Assembly (NCBI RefSeq): GCF_032362555.1 | Contig: NC_083518.1 | Coordinates: 2,182,501-2,246,500, forward strand | Reading direction: 5' to 3' | Length of the DNA: 64,000 nt | Source: Amyelois transitella | Lineage: Eukaryota > Arthropoda > Insecta > Lepidoptera > Pyralidae | Part shown: positions 49,601 to 59,333 of the stretch, piece after piece | Numbering within the stretch: position 1 is the first letter of the stretch | How the letters are laid out: each line of letters opens with the position of its first letter | Position numbers and translations under genes: made by a program | The notes under the pieces: generated by a model | The model's input: only the letters and a program-made list of their open reading frames with translations | The model's database searches: none | Told to the model about the DNA's origin: nothing

Positions 49601-52600
49601 TTGTTTTTTTTAGATAGATAGTTAAACGGCAACAATATTCTATCAAGTTATAATCAAATGTGGATTTCTTAAAAGGTGACTTAAACATATTTTAAAAAAA
49701 TTCAGTGTAAATAACTTAAAAGGAACAAATTATAATCAATATCTACATACCTAAGTTTATTTGTTTTTAGTAAACCTATAATTCAACTTCTTTCTTACTT
49801 TTTCTTCCTTTTCCAAAAATTGTCACAATCTATAAACTATTATATGTACTTTTTATCATAGTACTAATTTATTACTTACGAGAAAGTTCCTCAATGCTGT
49901 GCATGTCCCTCAGCGGATAATATGGATGGTTTTGATTCGGGGGTTCCGAGTACCGTTGAGCCAGGTTCACGCCCACTCTGATCAGCTTTCGTCTTTGCAC
50001 TGGAGGCAACGCGGCCTAAAAATGATAATGGCGCTAATTACAATCTGATTAAGACACAAATTAACGTACTTTTGTTAGACATTCAACTTTTAGTAATACG
50101 AGTGTAATTCGGCATAAAAATATCCTGTGTGGTGTGATGTTATTGTATTTACGAAATCAATTTATTGGTGCCGTGAGGTTCCCGGCACCAATAAAAAAAA
50201 GAAAACGACCACTCCTTCTCTTTCCCATGGATGTCGTAAAAGGCGACTAAGGGATAAGCTTATAAACTTGGGATTCTTCTATTAGGCGATGGGTTAGCAA
50301 CCTGTCACTATTTGAATCTCATTAAATTCTATCATCAAGGCAAAAAGCTGAACGTTGCCTTTATTTTTTCAAGGCTGTTGGCTCTGTCTACCCCGCAAGG
50401 GATAAAGACGTGACTATATGTATGTATTTATCACGAAATTCAGTTACGTTACGTTGTAGATTTAATTTGCAGAAATAAGTTCAAATGATAAGAATAAGTA
50501 TGTAGAATCAAACTTACTTCATTAATTGCATCTACGGGATCAGCATAAAACGGACTGCCAGCATTATCTTTATCTGAATCATCCTCAATAGGAGCTTTAA
50601 CACAATCGTCTTCCAATTTAACAGTCTCCATGCTCTCAGCACTACAATTTTCATTATCCCTATTCTTTAACGCTGCTTCAATCTCTTCCGTTAATTTCTT
50701 ATTCATATTGATAACAATGTTAAGTTTATCCGGCCTCTTTGGTACAACGTCCCCCTTGCTATTTGTCGTAGCTATAATCTCATTAGATCCATTGAAGCTC
50801 TTCTTCAAAGAGCTATCCGAGAAGTTCTTTTTATCGTTCAAACTTTCCGTTGAATTAAGTATGTGAATGTTTTCCTTTTCCAATATTGATTGAGCACTTT
50901 TAGCTGCATTTAATTTAGCTGTAATAATTAAACGATTTGGTTTGTTAATAAGACTAAAAAACTGCTGGCTCTGTCTACCCCGCTAGGGATGAAGACGTAA
51001 TTATATAAATTAATGAATATATTTTCAAAATACTTACGCAAAGTATCGGGTAAAAGATCTGGTCTTTTACTTTTCATAAATCCATTACTTATATTATTAT
51101 CATTTTCAGACTTCAAAGGTTTAAATGTTGAGCAATTGTTGCTTTCTGGTCCCCAAATATCTTCGTAATCTGACACTTTGTCCATCAATGAACTTCTATA
51201 ATACACGCCTGGAGATTCTAAAATGTCTGATTCCTAGAAAATAATCATAAAAATATTGTTTAACATTTGATAAAGTATTTTTAAAAGAAAATTTTATTCA
51301 GTTCAATATTTGACTCCGTTGATGTCGTGCTGTTAGTTAGTGATAACAATGAAACAAAGAAATGCAACAAAAAAATTCATACATAAATTACCCTCCTACC
51401 TGATAATGTCTGGACTCCTTTCGATGGGAGTGTCTACTCCGTCTCGATCTACCAGAGGGTGTGGTACTTGTGGTATTCGAATTTGGCGACATAACTTTAT
51501 CTCGATCTTTACCCATCAATGGGGACACAATAGAGTGATTAGACATAGGAGAAAAAACATTTTTACTAGACACTGGGGAACTTCGAGACAATGGTGAGAA
51601 AATCTCACTTTTATTAGTTTGACTTATTGGAGAAAAGACACCGCTCTTTGAAGATATCGTGTCGTTAGACACGGGCGAGTTAATTTGACTCGTTGGTGAA
51701 AATATGCCACTGGTGACGGAATTGGTCCCATTGGGTGAAACCAAGTGATTTGGAGCGAAACTATTACTGGATTTCGTATAACTGTTCACAATAGGATCTA
51801 TAGATTCGGATGTATTTGTCTGTGATTGTGGCTCTGCTGGGGATTCTGGTTCGTTGGTATTCGCCTGTTCAGCCATTTGCCTTTTGAAACTTCCGTGCAA
51901 GCTAGCAGTCATCGCGTTAATGCACTCTCCTTCAGGTGACATACGATGCATCATATTCTATACAGGAACAGGAATAAGTTTCGGTCAGTTAACATCATTG
52001 TACCTCACAATTTACACGTATTTATTAGTATTAGGTTAGAAACGTTGTCAAGCAATACGACCATATCTCATGCTAGGAGCAAACACGCAATGCAAAATTA
52101 GCCTGTTCTTACCTGTTCTCCATCAGGGTCTGGAAAGTTTTGGCCGGAGTCCATTATATTGAACACTGAGTCTGTGCTACTGTTATTGTTGATGGCATTA
52201 GACGCAAGCGTTAGTTGTAGCCGGTCGCTTTGGATGCTTTCATTTATTTGATGATTGTGGATTTGTGTGTTATTGACACAGAAAGTAACTGTTGTCGTGA
52301 CGGTTATATTTCCATTCTGCGAAGCCTTGTTAATTTGACTGAAAGCTTGAGCTTCGGATTTTGGAGATAAGGAAGGTTTGGTAATAGGTGGTTTAGCCCA
52401 TCGGGGCGGAGGCGGGGGTGGTGTGGTTTTGACGTGATTTGAGGTGGGAGAATGTTGAGTGGTCGTTGGGAACGTATGGGGCTGTGTTATATGAGCCTGA
52501 AAACAGGTGATTAAAATTATCATCATTTATTAACAACACCAAAAGCTGTACTAAGTATTCAAAAATGAACTTACGGTGCTAGACATAAGGTTTAACGTGT

Positions 52601-55164
52601 TTGGTGGGGTAGGTCTGGGTGCTCTTATAAAAGAGCCGCAGGGCTTGGCTGGTGGGGATGGCGGAGTTCGTCCTTTGAACGTGCTAAAGTTTTGTTGACT
52701 AGGTGGGGATCCTGACGTTTCGATTGGCGACATCTTCAATACAACATTTTTGTCTTTATCTGGGCTTAACACGCGTTCTCTTGTATTCGGTCCTGTACCT
52801 GTAAATGTTAGTAATAATTCAACGTTTTTACACAACTTTATGAATTTTATCGCTGCACAATGATCGCACTTATTTTTACTTTTATGATGTCGGTCGCTTT
52901 TTTGATATCGGTTTGTTGAGTGCCCGCACATTCTGCGACAGACACATCCGCTGGGTGTTCCATTTTAAATTTTACTATAACTGACGGGGACTTGTTTATG
53001 TGATCGTGACGTTTTAGTAGTAAGAACTGTATCCTAAGTTACATACAATTAATAAATTGATATTTTTTTTATCCAGTAGGTAATACTTACTGGCATTAAA
53101 ACTACTAAGACTAGATCCAGTATCCGAAGGGGTGACGGCCATAGGAACGACACCATTCGCCAATTGACACGGTGACAGTAGACTGTTAGGGTTGTTCTTC
53201 GGGTTCGCCATGGGGTAACCCCAGAACTCTTGGCCCAGTAGGGTCAGGGAACTCAGTTGTTGACGACTTTTAGCCTCCCGAAGAGCGCGTGGTAGTTGGA
53301 GCTGCACTGGTAACTCGTCGCTGTAATAGGAATATTTGATTGGTTAGATCTTCAAAAGTTTTCATAGCAGAGGCATAAGAATTTAAATGATGATTTAGTA
53401 TCGGATAGTAACATTGAAGTAGGTAACCAAAAGACATCTTGTTTTCAAAAGCAAGTTTCTCCTTAACAGTGGAACGTAGAATCTTTATTTATTTTAAAAA
53501 CAGTTTTGAAACTACTACTAAATTTAAATAAGAAACAAAGACTGGGACAAAAATAGAAGTGCAGCTTTATTCATTTGGAAGTCAAATAAATTTGAGTTAT
53601 TGATTCAAATAAAACGAAAGATACAGCTCACCAATGTATTACTTGGATTTCCTATGGATGTCGTAAAAGGCGACTAAGGGATAGGCTTACAAACTTGGGA
53701 TTATTTTTTTAGGCGATGGACTAGCAACCTGTCACTATTTGAATCTCAATTCTATCATTAAACCAAATAGCTGAGCGTGGCCTATCAGTCTTTTCAAGAC
53801 TGTTGGCTCTGTCTACCCCGCAAGGGATATAGACGTGATTATATGTATGTATGAAAACTTACAGACAATAAAAAGCTCTTCAATCTAACATAAAACTTGT
53901 TACACAGAACACTTACCAACACTGCGAATAATGCGCGATCAACTCCGGTATGTTATCGAATCGGTTGTGGGACGTTTCGAGTCCTATCCGACCGTCGGAT
54001 GCCTGGATCAGATAGTGTTCTATGTACGGCCCTTTGTCGGCGGGTAGACGGACACTGATCGCCATCGTATCGGGCTGGCTGGATTGTCGGACCACGAAGT
54101 TCTGGGAATTCGTTAATGTTTATTTAATTTGGATTCTATTTGAATGGAGCTTTGTTTTTGACTGGAAGATAGAAAAGGATTTAGTTAAAGTGTTATTGCT
54201 AAGTATTTATTCATATTACAAGGCATTTTCAATTCCAAAAAAATAATATTTTAAATGACATCCAGCTGTAAAGTCTGCTAAAGATAATAAATGTAAAAAA
54301 TAACATGTTATTTCTGATGAGTTAAGGGTACAGATAATGATATCACGTGACATAAGGTTTAGATACGCAGGCTTAATCTTTTTATGAGTTTAAAGAGATG
54401 TACTTATATCTTAAAACAGTTACAGTAATCGGTAATACCATCTTTCATTATAAAAATACACCACAATGCTCTTACCTACGCGAGAAACTATGCAGTTCGC
54501 ACATTTTTTGTTTTATCTTCGCTTTTAGAACTTCTTCCCATTGACTATAGTAACGGTTGCATCCTCGCTGCTGGAGAGGAGCCCGGGGAAAGCCTTTGAC
54601 CATGGATCCTGGATTGGGTGAGTCAGGTTTTTACACGAACCAACTCTCGTCTGACCTCCGCAATCTTTGCAGGAAAACCTAACCTGTATTGGATCGATCA
54701 TGGTTACACATCCAGTTGCCTGAAAGTGCTGGTTTCCTCATGATGATTTCCCTCCCCGTTAGAGCATCGGTTAGTATTCAAACTAATATACATAACTTCG
54801 AAATTAGTACATGGCTGAGGTGGGATTTGAACGTGTGCGCCATACGAATTTTAAATGGGCACCATACCTATTCGACCACTGACGCTTTTCGCTTTTAAAA
54901 CATCAACTACAAAACACTACGTATATAAACTAGTTAGATAATAAACTTATATAAGAACCTTACCCCTTCTTCCTTTCCCTGTAAAAGATGGAAGGCTCCA
55001 GCCCTCTGTATTCCAGGCAGGAACCAAACGGGATGAGTTCTGATCAGCCTCTCCAAGATCCCGATGTCGCACGGAGGCTGCTCCTCGAACCCTGACCCTG
55101 AGGAGTCCACAGATGAGCAGTCACCCCGGGCTCCTTCGCCGTCTGACGAGAGGCTTTCTCGACT
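36487..55164 (-). CDS. spri: Sprint / Ras and Rab interactor (RIN) homologue, 21 exons, 5' end missing
   Basis: Multidomain endosomal signalling protein. RIN proteins bind tyrosine-phosphorylated receptors by SH2, bind active Ras by RA, and act as Rab5 exchange factors by VPS9. Exons: 54964-55164, 53917-54101, 53091-53320, 52575-52798, 52113-52496, 51400-51957, 51038-51233, 50518-50918, 49880-50015, 49413-49568, 48284-48410, 46998-47112, 46216-46311, 45484-45580, 40461-40627, 39763-39867, 39273-39458, 38436-38567, 37854-38081, 37458-37665, 36487-36620. Together they encode about 1421 residues with agreeing phases. Domain order is SH2, proline-rich and Ser/Thr-rich linker, RH, VPS9, RA. The first exon seen opens in phase 0 with no ATG, so upstream exons are missing; I found none up to 64000. 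Two donors are weak (GTCAGT after 49413 and GTGACA after 37458). Drosophila sprint guides border-cell migration; that role here is by homology. Confidence 0.93.
37672..37800 (-). repeat. Family E SINE fragment abutting the sprint RA exon
   Basis: Reverse match to the 3' half of the tRNA-like SINE at 41680-41930 (GGTCTGGGTCTTGGATGTTT text). Its AT-rich tail runs into the acceptor at 37666. Confidence 0.72.
38857..38966 (-). repeat. Family A 3' fragment with internal deletion
   Basis: Tail, then a jump to the GGGATCCCAAGTTTATAAGC text. Confidence 0.75.
39047..39205 (+). mobile_element. LINE 3' fragment in a sprint intron
   Basis: Nearly identical to LINE 62601-62750 including the ATGT tail, so a young 5'-truncated insertion. 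It lies about 70 bp beyond the donor of exon 39273-39458. Confidence 0.88.
39684..39752 (+). mobile_element. Decayed LINE 3' tail fragment
   Basis: Weak similarity to the LINE end (CGTGGCAAGTG, then TCTGCCT...CCG) about 10 bp from the donor of sprint exon 39763-39867. Confidence 0.5.
41196..41435 (+). repeat. Family A repeat, full length
   Basis: Head to tail, with a deletion in the CATCTCTTTCCC segment. Confidence 0.84.
41590..41670. repeat. Family F repeat (unclassified)
   Basis: Inverted relative of part of 21400-21625, directly before the family E SINE. Confidence 0.4.
41680..41930 (+). repeat. Family E tRNA-derived SINE with A and B boxes
   Basis: A box TGGCGCAGCGG at 41691-41701 and B box GGTTCGAATC at 41728-41737, spaced as in tRNAs, followed by an unrelated body and a TATTTATTTATTATT tail. 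It is not a tRNA gene: no acceptor stem pairing follows. Confidence 0.8.
42462..43100 (-). CDS. 212-codon open frame inside a sprint intron: alternative first exon or nested gene
   Basis: This frame lies in the intron between sprint exons 45484-45580 and 40461-40627, on the same strand. It starts with MKWFKKLFKEKSEKPSEKPG and has two related units (EKPGPSRWAKNL and EKPGSSKDWTRKL). Its C-terminal part has a basic amphipathic stretch followed by a CCC triplet at about 180-182, a possible membrane/palmitoylation site. Read straight through it ends at a TAA. A donor inside the end (GTAGGT, exon end 42470) leaves phase 1, exactly what the downstream RH exon needs. It could thus begin a short isoform of RH, VPS9 and RA without SH2. 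The sequence upstream of the ATG (43101-43255) is CG-richer than its surroundings and could be a promoter and leader. I recognise no domain in the 212 residues themselves. Confidence 0.6.
   Translation of the reverse strand: MKWFKKLFKEKSEKPSEKPGPSRWAKNLQDNDFLDRSEDWTKLLRGSVEKPGSSKDWTRKLKPCEDTHVSPQELYALTTVKNFRGDTLDTFMLESEWVFLTKEQLTAPKFQANLAKADALTALCSNLAKNGCRFEATVEAKSPHCYGNHSEKQPRKMSPLKKIMMAISKLWQRLCGKFGCCCKSNETMNEKEEMTDVPFFQTSDFTLRYISR
43593..43870. repeat. Two decayed family A pieces in opposite orientations
   Basis: 43593-43680 in reverse and 43734-43870 forward; both heavily diverged. Confidence 0.5.
43912..44170 (+). repeat. Family C repeat
   Basis: AACATTGGTTGACGTC through GTGGACGAGGGAATACATTG. 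Confidence 0.77.
44413..44542 (-). repeat. Family A 3' fragment
   Basis: Reverse copy truncated by the following family B element. Confidence 0.78.
44546..44955 (+). repeat. Family B element, apparently complete
   Basis: CCGCGACTTCGTCCGC near the start and GTGCGAAGCCGGGGCGGGTC at the end, giving about 410 bp. Confidence 0.75.
45168..45468 (-). repeat. Family A repeat with an internal duplication and palindrome
   Basis: Reverse copy, head missing. Its middle is rearranged at 45308-45395 (see findings). It lies 15 bp from the donor of sprint exon 45484-45580. Confidence 0.85.
45586..45745 (+). repeat. Family C repeat abutting a sprint acceptor
   Basis: Begins TTAGAATAGAATAGATTTA right at the acceptor of exon 45484-45580. 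Confidence 0.82.
45777..46034 (-). repeat. Family A repeat, full length, well preserved
   Basis: From CATACATACATACATA to GGAACCACACGGCA. Confidence 0.9.
46347..46470 (+). repeat. Family A fragment
   Basis: CATATCTTTCTCTTGGATATC through the GGGCTAGCAACC text, 35 bp from exon 46216-46311. Confidence 0.75.
46758..46863 (-). mobile_element. LINE 3' fragment in a sprint intron
   Basis: Reverse match to the last 100 bp of the LINE with a short tail at 46758. Confidence 0.78.
47774..48257 (+). repeat. Two family B pieces in tandem
   Basis: 47774-47985 is an older piece; 47992-48257 is a well preserved copy ending CTTCAGCTTTATAATATTAG, 27 bp from exon 48284-48410. Confidence 0.75.
48582..48850 (+). 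repeat. Family A repeat, full length
   Basis: Follows an AT-rich palindrome at 48530-48577. Confidence 0.87.
50168..50430 (+). repeat. Family A repeat, full length, well preserved
   Basis: GTGCCGTGAGGTTCCCGGCA to GACGTGACTATATGTATG. Confidence 0.91.
50944..51008 (+). repeat. Family A 3' fragment
   Basis: CTGCTGGCTCTGTCTACCCC through TAATTATATA, 25 bp both from exon 50518-50918 and 51038-51233. Confidence 0.75.
53648..53854 (+). repeat. Family A repeat, head truncated
   Basis: Starts at CCTATGGATGTCGTAAAAGG. Confidence 0.88.
53917..55164 (-). other. spri: sprint: SH2 domain exons
   Basis: Exons 54964-55164 and 53917-54101. The first ends with ILERLIRTHPVWFLPGI and the second gives NFVVRQSS, the FxVR strand that holds the phosphotyrosine-binding arginine. 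HYLIQ, then RFDNIPELIAHYSQC, are the later SH2 strands and helix, and the next exon continues with DELPVQLQLP as in RIN proteins. The two halves join in phase 0. A Ser/acid-rich stretch precedes the domain. Confidence 0.92.
54541..54893 (+). repeat. Family D repeat, near full length
   Basis: Carries CGTTCAAATCC on the minus strand (B-box-like) and a TCAGTGGTCGAATAGG start resembling a tRNA 5' part. Confidence 0.75.
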
Positions 55165-57359
55165 CTGTTGAAAAGAGAAAAGGGCATGTTATTATAATAG
55201 ACAATATTAATAGATATATTTAAAAAAATTAAGGTCAAGATACTTGATGCTCTAAGTCCTTAAAAAACTGCCAAGGCTTTCTAGTAGTGAAATGCAAGTA
55301 AAGGACAAAAGTACAAATGACAGCTGGTGTTACATAGTATCTCTTAAAGTGGATTGTAATCGTGCGTTTTTTAAAATCTTTTCCATATTATATTTTTTTA
55401 TTGATACTACAAATATTTATCTAAGGTAAGTACTCCTATCTAATAATTCTGTGACCCCTGTTTATAATGTGGCGCTAAAAACTGAATTTATTTAAATATT
55501 TACATATATTTTTTAGTATCACAAACGTTCACCGCAGTCTGATTAAAATCGGCTCCTGTCATTTACCTTTATAGAACGATCATTCGTTTATACTCGAATC
55601 TACAAAGTGAAAATTTTCCACTAATTACTGTGCCCTTGCGTCACTCGTGAAATGTAATAGGTAAATATTAGTAAGTCCCTTTATGCAATAGGAGTGAAGT
55701 TGGGGCGGAACGGGGCGGAAAGGTGGTGCGGGGCGATAAAATGCGGCGTATCCTGCCTAAGACCATAGAGAAACGGGGATGTGCTTCTAAGTTGAAAATT
55801 CCTACTATATAGCATCTCTTGACTGAAAGTTTTTTTAGGTAAAGTAAAACTTAAGTTGCATAAAGGTAAAACAAATTAAAAAAAAAACTCGAAATGTGAT
55901 TTCAGATGAGGTAATGATCATCCGTGATCACACATCACAATTTTAATTTTGTAGTGTTACTCATTGTCTTGTTTTAACTTATTTTACTTTCACGAGAATC
56001 TGTAAGAGCTGGCATACTCTTAACAATAAGCCATTTATTAATGAACAAAAAAGACAACATTTCGAACTCAAATGCTGAAGTGGTTATTTAAACTACCCGA
56101 AAAGAAACATACATAAACTGCACTTTGATCTACGATGCTCTCTGAGACCTAAAATGGGCCTGATGAATCGATAAGGATAAATCAGAAGAATCAGAAATTA
56201 AAAACGTAGCGGCTAAGACTCTATCTAGACTAGCCATATTGTAAACAATAATTGACCCAGCGTACGCATACTGTGTTCTAAACACAATTTAAGCTACAAG
56301 CTAAGTTAAATGCTCCATTTCTAATTTCAAGACCTACGCAACGTACCAACAATAAATGGATATGATTATGAACATATCTCCTTATATCCCTGATCATGGG
56401 CAGCAAACCGGGGTGTTTCGGGAAGCGGGCTTACGGGCTCAATGCATAGTCTGCGGCGAGCCTCTCCGATATCAACCTAAATGTGTACGTAGCATGTTGA
56501 GATTAAATTAAACGGGGAAGTCAATTTGTCCTTTCATGAAAATATAATGGAGAATTTTGCAAAGGAATTATTGTATGGTATATCTTAATTAAATGATGTC
56601 GAACATTTTGAACACAAAGTTGCGTGTTTGTGCAATTGTTGTATCTTTTTTTTATATTTTGATTCAATTTTTTTTTTTATGTAATATATTTAGGAATTCG
56701 TCCATATAACTAATGTATGAAATATTTCTAAAATAAACGTTTTTTTGCTCATTCTCGCCGGTAATATTGGCCATTAAAAATCGAACCCCAGACCCCGAAG
56801 CGCAGCGTATAATAATATGTATTTTACAACTGACACGCAAAAAATAAATAGAGAAGTCTTCATTTATTTATGCAAAGGACACCCAAATATAAGCAACTTT
56901 AATACATATTTCAAACCCCTGCTTGGGCGCAATACTTTCCTAAGAATTTCACTTCAAACAAACTGGCTCTTTGTTCAAGAACTCGGAAATATTACCCGAT
57001 TCCCGAAGAAAGACCACAAAGGGAAAGGATGAGCATTTTATTACATTCGTTCTCATTTTGGTTGCTTATTCCTTGTTTATATGCCGAAGTTATATTTGCC
57101 CTTTTTATAATAAGCGGCCAGTGAACCCTGGATATGGGAAAAAATATGTTGATAGTTTTATTTTTATGAATTTGAATTAAGAATAAAAGAGTACATGGAT
57201 GAGATTTATTAAATATTTACATCATTTAGTATTGTTTTTTATTGTGAAGTAGTGTATAGTGTATTATTTTATTATAGTTTAGTATGTTAAAATTTTAAGA
57301 CTTTACTATTAGAAAATCAAATGAAAATTTAAAAAGTTTTAAATGAGGTAAATAGGTAT

Positions 57360-57533
57360 AAATATGTCTTGCGGGGTAGACAGAGCCAACATTTTTGAAA
57401 AGGTAGGCCACGTTCTGCTGTTTGGCCTGGTTGATAGCCCATTGCCTTAAAAAAGAATACCAAGTTTATATTATAATGAAATGGAGTGGTCTTTTTTCTA
57501 AGTGGTGTCTGGTGCCAGGAACCACACGGCATT
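57360..57533 (-). repeat. Family A repeat with internal deletions
   Basis: Tail side and head (GGAACCACACGGCA) are both present. Confidence 0.83.
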
Positions 57534-58502
57534 TTTGAAAAATATATTCTTATGTTTAGGTTGACAATGTCTGGTCTCCTACAATTTCTAATATCTTAAA
57601 GGGTCCAGTGAGCAGTCTTACAATGTTTCAGAATTTCCACTTGCGAAAATGATAAATCTCTTAGAATATCACTCTTTCAAAAGCATAAAGATCATAAAAA
57701 TAATGATATTAAAATGATAATTTTCTTTATAGAGCATTTTCCCAATTCAGCAAACCACCATTTAAATCTAACAGAGTTCCGACCAGCGCGTATTAATATT
57801 CATTGCCTCGTACGTTAATTATGTGAAAATCCCGCGCAGTGGCTTTCAAATTAAAATGTTCACATTTGCAGCCATTAGTTCCAATTATTTGGACCATTTC
57901 AATGCGGATATGCTAACATGCAGTATTAGCATTTCCCTGTTATTTTTTTTTGTCTTTTTGCATACCTGTTGAATGTTCGGGCAAGCACGTTGTTAAATAT
58001 TCTGTCTAAAAATAAGCAGTCGATCACCTTAATTTATTAATTCTAATTAATTACCTACAAGAATTCTAACTCAAAATTTTCCATTTAATCATCAATTTGT
58101 AATTATATCGACTTAAAGATATTCAAAGTTAATGACAATTCTTTGATCGTTGACGCGTATCTTATGGAAAACATTTTCTATTGAAAGTTGCAGGGTAAGG
58201 AATTTAATCCACGAATTATATGAATTACTCGACTTTCTAGCAATCTGTCTGGCATGGTCTGTTTACAGAGTAGAAGAATCAGAGACCAAGCTTCGTATAA
58301 TCGCCAGAATTTTATTAATAAACGACGAGACGGCGTTTATTAAGGCTTTCATGATTAAGTTTCAATATCAAAATGTCTTCTTAACTTTTCCTTGGCTTTA
58401 GTTCAGGTGAGTTCTCACCTTTCTAAGAGTTGCCAAGGGAGTCTTTTTGAAAAAAAAAAATTTGAAGGTTAGCAACATAGAAAAGTACTAACCCAAAACC
58501 AG

Positions 58503-58582
58503 GTTTGTGGCTATAGGTGTTCTCAGGCCCTCCAGAAAGGTGAGGACGCAGCCGGGACTAACGCCAGTAGAAAGAAGAGTGT
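58503..58582 (-). repeat. Family D fragment
   Basis: CCTCCAGAAAGGTGAGGACG then GACTAACGCCAG. Confidence 0.6.
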
Positions 58583-59333
58583 AAGAATGGAAAAACTCTT
58601 GCAAAAAGGACTCAGAGTATAACACGCACGAAAAATTTTGTAAAAAGGACTCAGAGTATAATAACACGCAACTAATAAAAAAACCAAAACAAGCACCAGA
58701 AAAATGATAATATAAGTCAATCAAAAATTTAACCAATAAAACTCACATATTTAAAAAAACCTTTCAGGCTTTTATCTTTTCCGCTGCAAGGGCTTTAGGG
58801 AGGCCTATCGAAGCGAATCAATAATTACTATATTGATGGCCCCTGAATTTAGTTCATTATAGGCGAGTTGACTCGCACATTATAAACATGTTTTTTTTTT
58901 AAATATATGCTTTACACTGTAGTTTTAAGTATCTATATTTAAATGTAGAAAAAGTAACTAGAAGTAGCATTCGCATTGAAATCTCGCTAGAATTTACTGT
59001 CGCCTACACTCATTAATTTCATATCGTGTAATATATTATGTATATATATAATTTTAATAATGTTTATTTCCCATTTTGGGAAAATCCTCTCTCTCATTAG
59101 TATGTTTCCTCAGAGTAAAATAATTTTGTTCTCAAATATTATTATGTAGAACACAAGCAATGTGAACATTATCGTTCGGTAAGCCGATTACCTGAATCAT
59201 TTGATAAGGCTTAACATGAGTATTAGTGATGTTACATACCAACCTACCCCAATGGATAATTTAGTTCGGTGTAATTAAACACTATTAAATTAAATAAAAA
59301 AGCACTATGTTTACATAAAAAAGTATTATGTTT

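Larger units (their letters stand above)
49413..53320 (-). other. spri: sprint: proline-rich and Ser/Thr-rich linker
   Basis: Exons 53091-53320 through 49413-49568. Candidate SH3-binding runs include TPPPPPPRWAKPP (exon 52113-52496) and TPPSPPAKP (52575-52798). Exon 51400-51957 (186 codons) has repeated IFSP/VFSP-type motifs. Exon 50518-50918 is acidic and ends with SPFYADPVDAI, a segment I associate with RIN proteins. Exon 49413-49568 ends with WTVDSSWKFI. The linker is presumably disordered apart from these short motifs. Confidence 0.8.
55165..59333. other. Upstream part of sprint: intron or 5' flank without recognised exons
   Basis: No minus-strand exon with an in-phase donor joining the SH2 exon was found. 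It contains a G-rich stretch at 55693-55750, a family A copy at 57360-57533 and a family D piece at 58503-58582; the rest is AT-rich and unremarkable. Confidence 0.5.

Noticed and set aside
52098..52526. Independent proline-rich gene
   Set aside because: The frame is bounded by splice sites in phase with its neighbours and belongs to sprint.
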